Assembly (NCBI GenBank): GCA_946060685.1
Contig: CAMGOT010000002.1
Span: 1-52,548, forward strand
Reading direction: 5' to 3'
DNA length: 52,548 nucleotides
Source: an uncultured Bacteroidales bacterium
GTDB taxonomy: Bacteria; Bacteroidota; Bacteroidia; Bacteroidales; Bacteroidaceae
The notes beneath the pieces are model-generated. The model saw nothing but the letters and a program-made list of their open reading frames with translations. It was not told the DNA's origin and did not search any database. Below are positions 26,631-36,752 of the stretch, piece after piece; positions within the stretch are counted from its first letter, which is position 1; each line of letters starts with the position of its first letter. The translations under genes and the position numbers were made by a program.

Positions 26631-29600
26631 TCATTCCCGTCCCGACGATATGCTCACAGCCGGCGCATAGCCGGAAAACTCGGGAGCAAAGGCGCAGGAT
26701 ATATGCAGCAAGCCCGTGGAATAGCGTCCGGAACGCGCCACAAAATATTCTTCGGCAAACTCCATGGTGCCTTTCGGGAAATGCTCGAAATAGAAGTCAT
26801 TGCGGGTATCGCGCACCATGCGGTAGGCCAGATTTCCGGATGTCCATACAGTGCCGCTCAGCGGACTCACGGGTTCAAGGTTGGCAGGACGACCGGCTTC
26901 AAGGCGCACGAAATCAAAATCGCGGGCTGCCTTGACGGTAAACACTTGACGTACGCGTACACCGGGAACCAGCCATTTGGCCTGCTGGCCATCACTGTCA
27001 GGAAGGTCGGCCCATCTTCCTTCATGCCACACCTGCCAGCGACGGGCCACCGTCAGCTCTGCCCCTGCCTGCTGCACCAGGGCTGCAGGAAGCGTATAGC
27101 GTGCGCGGACGCATCCCCACGACAGGCCTTCCGACTCCTTATTAATATTATAGCCGCTTGTGCGCAAGGCTTTCGCCGTCTCGTCGGGAGTCAGCATCCT
27201 CACGCTATGGTCTTCGTTGCCAAGATGCTGGAATGCCGATGCCTGAGCGTCATAGCCCAACAGGAGGGCATAGGTGGCATCTGCCGTGGCACGCGTACTC
27301 TCCCACTGCTGCGTGCGCTTGCTCTGAAGCAGCCAAAGCCGCATCTCCTGCTGCAAGGCCGGACGATCCTGCTGCGTCATCCAGTTGTCAGCCTCCTTGC
27401 CCAAATGGGGATTTGCAAGGGCCTCCAGTGTCATCGTCTGTGTCGGGATGCGGTAACTTCCCCACCCCACCTGAGCACGCTGGGTGTCGAAATATCTTCC
27501 CATCACAGGAGAAAGCACCGTATGCTCCACCAGGCTCTGCACCGACTCGTCCGCTGCCACCAAACACTCTGCCGTCAGATGCCGCGAGAGTACACCCGTA
27601 GCAGCCGACTCTGCCAGCACCTGTGCCACCACACCCTTGCCGTACATCGTCAGGCTTTTCTTCTGCTGGCAGGCACGCTCTATCAGACGGGATGCCACGG
27701 CATCAGGCTCCAGCCCACACAACGTGCGCACATAGAGATAACGCAACAGTGTCTCTGACAGGCCATTGCCGGAAGGATGTTTGCGCATCTCCTCCCAGGC
27801 CGCAGCGGCTTCCTTCTCCATATAGTCCATAGCACGCTCCAGCACTCCGTCGGCGAAGGTGCTACCCGTCAGGTGCTTCATGCGGCCGAGCAGGATTCCC
27901 ACATCGGCAGTCACCCAGAAGGACGAGGGGAAACCTGGCATCCAGGAGAAACCGCCATCGCTGCACTGCCTGTCGCGCAACTGGTCCAAGGCAGCATAGC
28001 GCAAGGCACCGACGACCGCAGAGGAAGGCATCTCATCGCGAACTTCCTGAATCTGCTCCGACAGACAGCGCGCCACTTCTACGATGTACAGGCGTACAGC
28101 AGCATCGTTGGCACTCAAGGCTTCCATTTCCAGCAAGGCCGGCACTGTACGTACCACGCTCCATAGCGGATTGCCCGTATATTCCACACTCAGCTCCGGC
28201 TGGCACAGGGCATCATTGCGCATCAGCTGCTTCAAGCCAAGACTACTGAGGTCCACACGCTGCTGCCCTGCTTCGGTGAAGGAGAATGGTACGGCGGTCT
28301 CTACCACCACCCTTCCGCTCAACAAAGGTATGGCTCGCTGTTCACCGTCGCGGAACACCTGGCCCTCGGCATCAGGTTCTGTCTGTGCCACCACTTTCAC
28401 CGCCAGCTGTGCCAATGCCTCTGCCAGACCATCGGTGGGGTCGGTGCTGGAGGCCGGAACACCCATTGCCCGCAGATTGGCTTTCACGGTAAAGTGGAAG
28501 GTGACGGAGGCACCGGCTTCCAAGGCAAACGTCTGCCGCTCCTGGCGCAAGGGCTTTCCCCCGTCGGCATCGGAAAGCAGGAAGGCGAGCGTTCCGCACT
28601 GACGCGTCGAACTTACATTTCGAACCGTGACGGGCACATCCGCCACATCGCCGTCACGCAGGAAACGGGGAGCCGCCACTTCTGCCATAATCTCCTTGCG
28701 CGCCACAATGGTATCATGGAGGATGCCATAATTCATCTGACGGTCGTGGGCAAAGGCACTGAAGTTCCACTGTGTCAGGCTTTCCGGGAGGGTGAACGTC
28801 ATCGTCACCTCTCCCTCTGCATCTGTTCGGAGAGCAGGCATGAAAAAGGCGGTCTCACCGAAATGTTCACGAACGGGAACATCCGCCATCTCCGCACCCG
28901 CGGAAGCATCTTCCTCCGCCACTTCTTCTGCAGGAGCCGCATCCTCCATTTTGGCCGACATATTGGCGGTCATCATCAATTCATCTGCCATGGCATACTT
29001 TGAACTGCCTTTGGCCCGTACGGTCCGTTCCTGCAGCATCGATCCTGCCACAGGCATCGGACGCATCATATCCGACACCATGCCATGTGTTCCTGCAAAG
29101 GAGAACATCGAGCTTCGCCAGTGCGACAACCGCCAACTGCCCCACGAATCCACCGGTTCGTTATAGTATAGCCACAACGAAGCAGTGCGTCCCGGGCGCC
29201 ACATGGAAGGATGATGGATATAGCGCGGGAAATAAATGTCGAATGTCCACTCGCCCTTGCTGATGGCATCGAGCGAAGCATCGTACAGGCGTGCCATGAC
29301 CAGAGCATCGGCAGGCGCACCGTCGGGTTTGCGTACCGTCAGCGACCAGGTCTCTTCCTGACCGGGCTGTAGCTTGTTGCGGAAGGTGCTCCAGGAGAGC
29401 AAAAGGCGCTTGTCGGGACGCGGACGCTCCACCCGACAACTGATGCTGTGGAACGTGCCATCCTGCATCCATCCCAGATAAGCCACGGCAGCATCGCCAT
29501 AAGCGGGCTGCCAGTCGAGCGTGCGTACAAGGCTGTCGGTCACCTGTACGGTCTGCTCAGCCACATGCTCCCCTTGGGCGGTCACCACATCATAATATGC

Positions 29601-31829
29601 CCATGCTCCGGGAAGTGTCAGCACCATACGTGCCTTTGAGCAGTCGTCGGATGTCGCTATCCGCCACGGCTCCTTCCTTTCTGCCTCCTTCTTCTGCCAT
29701 TCTTCCGGAACAGGCTGGCGTGCCACTACCGTAGCTGTCGCCGTGACACTTTCTCCATTCGGAGCCGTCACGTCACACTGTGTCGTGAAACGATAGAAGA
29801 GCCAAGGAGCAGCTATGCTCTTTTCGACGTCTTCATCGGAAATTCCGCGCAGGCGGACAACGATTTCAAACGTTCCGTCAGGACCACTTGTGGTTTCACC
29901 CGTCACCTTGGCATCCTCAGTTCCTGCCATTCGCCAGAAACTGACGCTACGCTCCGTCGACCAGCACACCTTTGCTTCTGCCACGGATATGCCGGAATAG
30001 GTTTTCACCGTACCGCGAAGAGTCAGGCTGTCGCCCAGTTCCCACGCATCGCGCCCATAGCATGCTTGGGGGGTGGGAACATCCATCTCCACCATAAACG
30101 TCGGGCGCTTGTATTCCTCCACACGTAAGCTGACACTTCGGGAAAGTCCGTTGCCGGTAAGTCGCAGTTGGTAAAGCCCTGGCATCAAAGGTTCCGGGAG
30201 CACGAAACTACCGTTGAAATCGCCCATATCGCTCGTACAAACGGTGGTATCGGAAAGTGTCTTTCGCTGAGGGTCGAGGAGCACTACTTTTCCATTCCAT
30301 CCCTGAACGGACTGGACATCATCCTGCTGCTGCTGATAGACAACGCCTCCGAAATGCACCGTCTGACCAGGACGGTACACAGCACGATCCGTAAACATGC
30401 GGCCGGACGTGACTTTCTGCTGCACGGGATGGAAACCCTGGCCGACGGTGGCATAGAAGGGTGGAAGAAACACATCGTCGCCCACTTGTGCCGACACCAG
30501 CAACTGTTCGTCCGCATCGTCCAACCAGCAGATACCGCCGACGATACCCGCTGCGGCATTCCAATGGACAGCCTGCCGTTCTTCTGCCCGTCGGCCCCAT
30601 CCGTAATGCTGGATTTTTGCAGACTGCACAGCCACACCGGCACGGAAAGGCTCTCCATCCCGGGCATCCACAAGCATCAGCCGCAAACGATAGTCCCCGC
30701 CTTCATCATAACTAAATAGTACGGGACAAATGCGTGTACAGGGAACCACGGTGAAATCGCGTATTTTTCCATTCTCGCGCAATTCCACCCTATAGAGTCC
30801 GGGAGCATCGAACTGTATCTGAAGCGTATCAGTATGACCGACGTGGGCGGGCGCATCGTGGGCAGGCACACGGTGGGTGCTGCACAGCGTCAAGCCTGCA
30901 CGCTTGCACAACCGTGTCAGGTCGGCATCATCCATGGCATCGGGCATCAGGTCGCTTCCGGCTGCTTTCTTCAAGCGGTAAATCCGCAATTCCGCATGGG
31001 AGACATTGCGGGTGTCTACACTGACAGCATAGGACTTTCCGGGATAGAACAGCGATTCCGAGGCCTCGAAGGAGGCACGGATATAGCCGCTCTCCTCACC
31101 TGCGATGTAAGCCGACAGCACTTTCTGTGCATGACTTCCCTTAAAACGAGGCAGCATACTGCGTATTTTTGCGATAAAACCGCCTTTTTCATCATCCAAA
31201 AGCTGCTTCTGCACCATTTCATCGTACTCCATCATCAGCAAGGCTTCCTCATACCCTTTCTGTTCATACACCCTCCGCATCCGGCTACGGGCATCCTGGG
31301 CCTGGGCCTTGCTGATACCCCTGTACCCTTCACGGTCAAGCACCACGCGCGTGAGGAGTGCGAGCAGGTCATCATGAGTCCATCGGCTGTCTTCCCCCAT
31401 TTCGAACAATGTGGCATAGTCAGCCGTACGGGCATCGGCCAGCACCTCCGGCTGGGCGATGGAGGCCAGCAGACTGTCAGCGTTGCCCGTCAGCTGTCCG
31501 TAGGCCGAAAGCCAAAGGGCACGCTCCACAGGCCGATGTTCTTGGGCCATCGCACGCTCTATCTGCTGCAGAACGACATTGCCACTATCAGGAGAAATCT
31601 CACGTGCTACGGCACATTCCGTGACCAATGCCCGCAGCAACTGGGCATCGGCCCTCTCGTGGGCAGCTTTCTTCCTGATTTCGAAAAGCACATCGCGGGC
31701 AGAGGCTGGCAAATCCTTCTGATAGGCTGCGTCGAACTGTGCCCAAAGCGCATCAAACGTCTGTGCCTTTGCTGCGAAAGGCAACAGGGAAAGCAGGGCT
31801 CCAAGGAGCATCAATAATTGTCTTCGCAT
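26631..31829 (-). CDS. Bacterial alpha-2-macroglobulin family protein (about 1732 aa)
   Basis: MG2-like VSGRMFTDRAVYRPGQTVHFGGVVYQ; bait/ANA-like AFFMPALRTDAEGEVTMTFTLPESLTQWNFSAFAHDRQMNYGILHDTIVARKEIMAEVAAPRFLRDGDVADVPVTVRN; start set at MRRQLLMLLGALLSLLPFAAKA. Confidence 0.88.
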   Translation of the reverse strand: MRRQLLMLLGALLSLLPFAAKAQTFDALWAQFDAAYQKDLPASARDVLFEIRKKAAHERADAQLLRALVTECAVAREISPDSGNVVLQQIERAMAQEHRPVERALWLSAYGQLTGNADSLLASIAQPEVLADARTADYATLFEMGEDSRWTHDDLLALLTRVVLDREGYRGISKAQAQDARSRMRRVYEQKGYEEALLMMEYDEMVQKQLLDDEKGGFIAKIRSMLPRFKGSHAQKVLSAYIAGEESGYIRASFEASESLFYPGKSYAVSVDTRNVSHAELRIYRLKKAAGSDLMPDAMDDADLTRLCKRAGLTLCSTHRVPAHDAPAHVGHTDTLQIQFDAPGLYRVELRENGKIRDFTVVPCTRICPVLFSYDEGGDYRLRLMLVDARDGEPFRAGVAVQSAKIQHYGWGRRAEERQAVHWNAAAGIVGGICWLDDADEQLLVSAQVGDDVFLPPFYATVGQGFHPVQQKVTSGRMFTDRAVYRPGQTVHFGGVVYQQQQDDVQSVQGWNGKVVLLDPQRKTLSDTTVCTSDMGDFNGSFVLPEPLMPGLYQLRLTGNGLSRSVSLRVEEYKRPTFMVEMDVPTPQACYGRDAWELGDSLTLRGTVKTYSGISVAEAKVCWSTERSVSFWRMAGTEDAKVTGETTSGPDGTFEIVVRLRGISDEDVEKSIAAPWLFYRFTTQCDVTAPNGESVTATATVVARQPVPEEWQKKEAERKEPWRIATSDDCSKARMVLTLPGAWAYYDVVTAQGEHVAEQTVQVTDSLVRTLDWQPAYGDAAVAYLGWMQDGTFHSISCRVERPRPDKRLLLSWSTFRNKLQPGQEETWSLTVRKPDGAPADALVMARLYDASLDAISKGEWTFDIYFPRYIHHPSMWRPGRTASLWLYYNEPVDSWGSWRLSHWRSSMFSFAGTHGMVSDMMRPMPVAGSMLQERTVRAKGSSKYAMADELMMTANMSAKMEDAAPAEEVAEEDASAGAEMADVPVREHFGETAFFMPALRTDAEGEVTMTFTLPESLTQWNFSAFAHDRQMNYGILHDTIVARKEIMAEVAAPRFLRDGDVADVPVTVRNVSSTRQCGTLAFLLSDADGGKPLRQERQTFALEAGASVTFHFTVKANLRAMGVPASSTDPTDGLAEALAQLAVKVVAQTEPDAEGQVFRDGEQRAIPLLSGRVVVETAVPFSFTEAGQQRVDLSSLGLKQLMRNDALCQPELSVEYTGNPLWSVVRTVPALLEMEALSANDAAVRLYIVEVARCLSEQIQEVRDEMPSSAVVGALRYAALDQLRDRQCSDGGFSWMPGFPSSFWVTADVGILLGRMKHLTGSTFADGVLERAMDYMEKEAAAAWEEMRKHPSGNGLSETLLRYLYVRTLCGLEPDAVASRLIERACQQKKSLTMYGKGVVAQVLAESAATGVLSRHLTAECLVAADESVQSLVEHTVLSPVMGRYFDTQRAQVGWGSYRIPTQTMTLEALANPHLGKEADNWMTQQDRPALQQEMRLWLLQSKRTQQWESTRATADATYALLLGYDAQASAFQHLGNEDHSVRMLTPDETAKALRTSGYNINKESEGLSWGCVRARYTLPAALVQQAGAELTVARRWQVWHEGRWADLPDSDGQQAKWLVPGVRVRQVFTVKAARDFDFVRLEAGRPANLEPVSPLSGTVWTSGNLAYRMVRDTRNDFYFEHFPKGTMEFAEEYFVARSGRYSTGLLHISCAFAPEFSGYAPAVSISSGRE

Positions 31830-31843
31830 CTTTTCGGTTATAA

Positions 31844-31930
31844 TCATATCGTTAATACTCATATCGTTAATCCTCATATCGCTTGTCATTAGTGAAGTGG
31901 ACGGACAGTGAAGTGGATGGACAGTGAAGG
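31844..31930. repeat. Two adjacent short tandem repeats (15 bp x3, 16 bp x2.5)
   Basis: TCATATCGTTAATAC x3 degenerate then AGTGAAGTGGACGGAC x2.5. Confidence 0.85.
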
Positions 31931-31961
31931 ATGTCTGCCCATAATGAATATCTTTAGAATG

Positions 31962-31969
31962 CAAAAATA
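31962..31969 (-). promoter_or_regulatory. -7 box TATTTTTG for the alpha-2-macroglobulin gene
   Basis: caaaaata on + strand. Confidence 0.45.
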
Positions 31970-32354
31970 AACAATTCATTGCAAAGCAAAGCGAAAAGAT
32001 GGAGGGAATTAGCGGCTTTTTAACTTGATTTGGCTATTTTCAAGCCAATCACATAAGAATATAGCGAGAATCCGTCCTCACCGTGACCGAGCACACCATC
32101 CACCGCCTCCGAATCCTGCCTTATTCCCGCAGCCGTTTTTCAGCAGAGGAGCGAAGCTCTTATAGATGTGGAAACAGCTACGGATTTTCCCGCTCATTTT
32201 AGCATAGGCTTGTCTTATGCTATCTTCTCCCATGTTCTGCCCATCCGGCTCCCATCCTTGTCTGCAGAAAAATGGGACTTACTTGGGACTCACTGGGGAC
32301 TCATCCACCTACGTTTATGATGAAAACTTGTATGGCGTACAAAACGAATTGACA

Positions 32355-32402
32355 GCACCCACTTTAAACCTGCCCACCTTAAACCTGCCTACCTTAAACC
32401 TG
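32355..32402. repeat. 15-bp tandem repeat x3
   Basis: CCCACTTTAAACCTG CCCACCTTAAACCTG CCTACCTTAAACCTG. Confidence 0.9.
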
Positions 32403-32474
32403 TATGAGACAAGATTAAGCTAATCGAGGAAGTATATTTGCAGCTCTGCCGATGTATGTTAACTTCATTGCCGA

Positions 32475-32542
32475 CAAGGTTAATAACCTTGCAGCCGTAA
32501 GGTTATTAATCTTAAGCCTGTAAGGTTATTAACCTTACAGGC
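32475..32542. repeat. Cluster of three AAGGTTATTAACCTT-type palindromes
   Basis: CAAGGTTAATAACCTTG; TAAGGTTATTAATCTTA; GCCTGTAAGGTTATTAACCTTACAGGC. Confidence 0.9.
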
Positions 32543-32570
32543 AATAAAGTTATAGTCCTTGACTTCCTTT

Positions 32571-32860
32571 TATGTATTAGGGTGTTCCATAAAGTAGCTT
32601 AGCTTCGTCTTCCTCTTTGGCTTTGCCTTCCTCCTTGATGCCTCAGGATAGTCCAAACTTGCCTCTCCATTCGGTTTGTCGTCGGCAGATGCGAAAAGTT
32701 TAAAAGCCCTCCATCGTGCAGCAGGCTTCTTTTGCAAGCACAAGGCCAATAGTAGAAGATGTGGGCTATGAGTGTTATGCCTGATATGCAGACTTTGTCC
32801 AGGATGCAGTCCTGCGACTCTTTTTGCCGTGTCAAAACTGCGAGGGGAGGAAACCGCAAG
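32571..32860 (-). pseudogene. Possible IS/transposase remnant
   Basis: Minus frame reads ...LQKKPAARWRAFKLFASADDKPNGEASLDYPEASRRKAKPKRKTKLSYFMEHPNT*; its 3-prime end runs through a TIR-like TTAGGGTGTTCCATAAAGTAGCTT. Confidence 0.3.
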
Positions 32861-32882
32861 AGAGGAAATATTCTACAAATTA

Positions 32883-32913
32883 TTTGGAGAATTGGAAAAT
32901 TTAGCTAATTTTG
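32883..32913 (+). promoter_or_regulatory. Bacteroidota promoter TTTG-N19-TAATTTTG
   Basis: Exact TTTG (32883-32886), 19-nt spacer, TAATTTTG (32906-32913), about 250 nt upstream of the WG-repeat gene. Confidence 0.75.
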
Positions 32914-33170
32914 CAGCGGGTAATCTTGATGGGCATCAGCTTGTGATGACTTTGAGATGGCATCCGCCAATTATGTGAAAGCGTTTATCATGCGCTGTAT
33001 CCTGGCATTCCGAGACGAGAGTCAAGCAGGTGAGGTGGCTTTTAATTTGGGGACAGGAGATGGGTAGCAAGGTCAGGCTCTCACGTTTTCCATAGTTGGC
33101 AGAATCAGTTACAGGAATGCTAACAGCCGAATTTTGGGAGCCAATAGGCAATGATACTATTGTTAGTTTT

Positions 33171-34841
33171 ATGAAACGACAGAGAAAGGTTTGGAACGTT
33201 CTGGCGATGATGGGTGTACTGGCCATCACCGCATTATTTGCATCTTGCGGTTCTTCAGAGAGCAAGAAAGACGAGCAGAAGGTGGACTATCTGGCAGTCC
33301 AGATTGACAAGGACGACAGTTGGAGTATCATTGACGCGAATGGCAACGTGGTCGTCGATCGGGAATACGACAAGGATAATGTCCTGTCGAGCGTCTATGA
33401 CGGTGGAATTTATTGGGTGCAGTCCAATGGCAAGTTCCGCCTGTTCTCCATCGATTCGCCCAAGAAGTCGCTTACGGATGATGAATATGACAAGGTGACT
33501 ATTTTCCGGGAAGGCAGGGCATTTGCATCTGTTACAGGCCAGCCCATTCTGATGCTCGACGAGAAAGGCAATCACCTCAAGACGCTCAGCAAGGATGTGG
33601 CAAGGGCATTCGCATTCTTTGACGGCATGGCACCCTATCAGGACCAGGAAGGAAAATGGGGCTTTCTGAACAAGTCGGGCGACATACAGATTCCAGCAAC
33701 TTATAGTGCCATACATAATTTCGGTTCCGGGGTGTGTTGTGTGTATGCAGATGCAGAAATGACTGCTGTTACGCTGATTGACAAGAAAGGCAATGCCATA
33801 AATTCATGGAGCAAGCAGAAGTACAATCCGCGCCAATTGCCGTCGGAAGGAAAAATTGGAGTGGAGGTTGATGGAGATTCAGAACATCCTTCGGTCGCTT
33901 ACCTGGATGTCAAGGGGAACGAGTTGTTCGGAAAATTTGCAGGCTACAGCACCCCGGAATGCTATTATGGAGGCTATGCCGTTCTCAGAAACTTTATGAC
34001 GGAAGAATATACCGTCATAAACGATAAGGGCGAGAAGATGATAAGAAGCGGCAAGTATAAATCTATCGATAATATGGGCAATGCCACCTTTGGCGTGAAG
34101 AAAGGCGAAAAGTATGGAGTAGTAGACGCCGAGGACAATGCCTTGGTGGATTTTGACTATGATGGCATCTGTCCTCTTCGCCTGGGCGAGAACTACATCA
34201 TGATATCAGGCAATTATTTTGTGGTGGTTACTCCCAAAGGAGAAGAAATCAAGAAAGCCGAATTTAGGAATTTTAATTTAGGAGGCACTTCGGGATATGC
34301 AGAATATGTTGATTTACAGGCAATTGCCGATACGTTTACGCAGGATGTAAGTACAAAGGGAGTGGTGTGTTGCAACGGACAAGAAGACATGGCATCCATA
34401 GCCAAGAGCCTGAAACTTGAATTGGATTCCGTGTCACCCTACGCGTCGTCCGTTTCAACTTCTTTCCATACATCCTGGTGTACCATGGAACGAATTCTGC
34501 ATTTCACAGGAATACTGAAGAATGAATTATTCCATGAAGAAACATCCAATGATGGCTGGTTTGAATATACGACGCAAGTGTCGGACGGATTTGAATGGAA
34601 TCCTGACGCCAAACTTGAGCGGATGGTCGTGTCGGTGAATATCCCGAAAGAGTATAACGAGGCTTTTATTTCGTGCGTGAAGAAAAGCATTCTTGCCAAA
34701 GGGTTCACTCAAAGTGACTACGATGGCGAGTTTCTCTGCGGTTCGGGCGACAATGCAAAGCGTATCATCATTAACAGTGAATATGACACGGATGAGGTCA
34801 GCATGGATTTTTTCATCCACAACAATACCGATGACGAATAA
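33171..34841 (+). CDS. WG repeat-containing lipoprotein
   Basis: Lipobox ALFASC-GSSESKKDE; repeats such as EGKWGFLNKSGDIQIPATYSAIHNF and GEKYGVVDAEDNALVDFDYDGI. Confidence 0.85.
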   Translation: MKRQRKVWNVLAMMGVLAITALFASCGSSESKKDEQKVDYLAVQIDKDDSWSIIDANGNVVVDREYDKDNVLSSVYDGGIYWVQSNGKFRLFSIDSPKKSLTDDEYDKVTIFREGRAFASVTGQPILMLDEKGNHLKTLSKDVARAFAFFDGMAPYQDQEGKWGFLNKSGDIQIPATYSAIHNFGSGVCCVYADAEMTAVTLIDKKGNAINSWSKQKYNPRQLPSEGKIGVEVDGDSEHPSVAYLDVKGNELFGKFAGYSTPECYYGGYAVLRNFMTEEYTVINDKGEKMIRSGKYKSIDNMGNATFGVKKGEKYGVVDAEDNALVDFDYDGICPLRLGENYIMISGNYFVVVTPKGEEIKKAEFRNFNLGGTSGYAEYVDLQAIADTFTQDVSTKGVVCCNGQEDMASIAKSLKLELDSVSPYASSVSTSFHTSWCTMERILHFTGILKNELFHEETSNDGWFEYTTQVSDGFEWNPDAKLERMVVSVNIPKEYNEAFISCVKKSILAKGFTQSDYDGEFLCGSGDNAKRIIINSEYDTDEVSMDFFIHNNTDDE

Positions 34842-34944
34842 TTAAAGTTCAGGAAAATCGACCTGCACGGTTGGAAGCATTCCATGAACGACACGGTTTT
34901 TCCACTCTGTGTCTTTAGGTAACGTCTAAAAAAAATACAAAATC

Positions 34945-36339
34945 ATGAAAATACGACAATTTATCATGCTGCTGGCAGTCGTCATGTCGGCCACTGCTGC
35001 CTATGCCCAAGGATATGAGCTGAGCAGGGCTAAAATTCTGATAGATGCAGGCGACTATAAGGAAGCCGCCATTACCCTGCGTCCTCTGGCCGACAACGGC
35101 AATGCCGAAGCGCAGTACCTGGCCTCTCAACTGTTTGCGGAAGGAAAGGGAGTGATGAAGAGCGAGGAGCAGGCAGAGCGCTATATGCTCTTGTCGGCAA
35201 AGAACGGATATGTTCCTGCCATGGAGGAGTATAGCGATATGGCGTATAAGAAACAGGACTATCCTGCCGCCTACAAATGGATGAAGGCCGCCAACGACCA
35301 GGATTCAACCACCTATCGGAAATTCTGCATCGGATTGTACACCTACCGCGGACAAGGGGTGGAGAGCGATAAAGTGAAGGGATGGAAGATGATGTACAAG
35401 AACAAGGAAACGGTGGAATGGAGGAATGAGGCGGTGGAAAACTGTCACGAAGAGTTCTATCGCCACATCATCGACACTTCGCTTGAGCATCCGCAAGATA
35501 TGCGAACGAACCTTGAGACAGTATATGCCGAAGGACTGGGAAAGCCGGAATGGGTGGACGAAGTGAGCGATTACTTCTTTGAGCAACTTGCCACGCTACC
35601 GTTTGAACAGCAAACAGCCCATTTTAATGTATGGAAGGCCAAGTTCGGATCCTATATTTCTGTGTATGTGTATGCCATGATGAACGAGAAAGGCATCGGC
35701 ACAGATCGAAATCACAATGAGGCCTACGTTTACGCCAGTCTGCTGTTCAGCCGCGACCTCAACCAGTTTCCCTTGATGAAAAAGGGTACGGAAAGCATTG
35801 TCTATGCTTATGAGGCAGGGCAGCGCGTCATGGACAACTATAAGGTGACATCCGTAGAAAATGGCCAGGTGACGCTTGACAGCACATGCGACGGGGAGAA
35901 CACCTTCACCCCGCAGCAGTTGGCTGACAAGGAGGTGAAACTATGGTTGGCGAAGGACAGATATGCCAAGAAGAAACGCAATATCAAGGTGGCTTCCCGC
36001 GCTCCGCAGATAGAAGTCCTGGAAGCTACCACATCCTTTTCTGAAGAAACACTTGAAGTGAAATTACAGGTCAGGCTGAAGGCTATGAACAAGTGCCAGT
36101 TCGATGCAAGCAATGCGCAACTTCTCACGGCATCCGGCAGGAAAATCAATGGCCGAGTAAGCGTGTGGGGCCTAAACACCATAGGTTCCCAGAATAATAT
36201 TCTCATGCCAGGAACTATAGCTTACGTAACCCTCCGTTTCCCTGGATTGCGGAATAGACAAGAGATACAGGAAGCCTCATGTTTCGTGAAGACCAACTAT
36301 GGCTATGGCAAGATTATGGCTTTGGATTTCGCCTTTTGA
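34945..36339 (+). CDS. Sel1-like repeat (SLR) protein (464 aa)
   Basis: GDYKEAAITLRPLADNGNAEAQYLASQLFAEGKGVMKSEEQAERYMLLSAKNGYVPAMEEYSDMA. Confidence 0.82.
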   Translation: MKIRQFIMLLAVVMSATAAYAQGYELSRAKILIDAGDYKEAAITLRPLADNGNAEAQYLASQLFAEGKGVMKSEEQAERYMLLSAKNGYVPAMEEYSDMAYKKQDYPAAYKWMKAANDQDSTTYRKFCIGLYTYRGQGVESDKVKGWKMMYKNKETVEWRNEAVENCHEEFYRHIIDTSLEHPQDMRTNLETVYAEGLGKPEWVDEVSDYFFEQLATLPFEQQTAHFNVWKAKFGSYISVYVYAMMNEKGIGTDRNHNEAYVYASLLFSRDLNQFPLMKKGTESIVYAYEAGQRVMDNYKVTSVENGQVTLDSTCDGENTFTPQQLADKEVKLWLAKDRYAKKKRNIKVASRAPQIEVLEATTSFSEETLEVKLQVRLKAMNKCQFDASNAQLLTASGRKINGRVSVWGLNTIGSQNNILMPGTIAYVTLRFPGLRNRQEIQEASCFVKTNYGYGKIMALDFAF

Positions 36340-36405
36340 TGTTGCACTGTTGACGATAGCAAGTTAGCATCCTCCTGCAGGACGCTTATTCACTATCGCT
36401 GTTTT

Positions 36406-36462
36406 GCCTGGAAAGCAGTAGGCCGCATGCTTCGGCACACTGCCTTCCAGGCATTGTTTTTT
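36406..36462 (+). terminator. Terminator of the Sel1-repeat gene
   Basis: GCCTGGAAaGCAGT/ACTGCcTTCCAGGC stem followed by attgtttttt. Confidence 0.8.
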
Positions 36463-36670
36463 CCGGTCTACGGTTGCCGAAGGGAAAGGTGATGCCAAGC
36501 AACACACTGGACAACACATTACACCACCACAGCTGCCCCTACTAGGGCGTGCCTTTAATGCACATTATCAACAGCGGTAACAACTTGCGAAACGAGACTA
36601 ATATTATAAAGAGGAGTTGTATGGCATCAACGCGTGGTTGCATGAACGCTTGCATTTGGATGGCCTACAC

Positions 36671-36717
36671 AAAAAAATCAGCTCCGCATCATCCGACGGT
36701 CGGATGATGCGGAGCTG
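36671..36717 (-). terminator. Terminator with 19-bp perfect arms
   Basis: CAGCTCCGCATCATCCGAC-G-GTCGGATGATGCGGAGCTG, minus-strand T7 run. Confidence 0.85.
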
Positions 36718-36752
36718 TTATGACGAGACATCACTAAAGGATGCCGGTGCTT

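Noticed and set aside
28040-28080. ARCLSEQ in the A2M protein as a thioester motif
   Set aside because: Spacing is C-x-x-E-Q, not C-x-E-Q, and the context does not match the conserved thioester region
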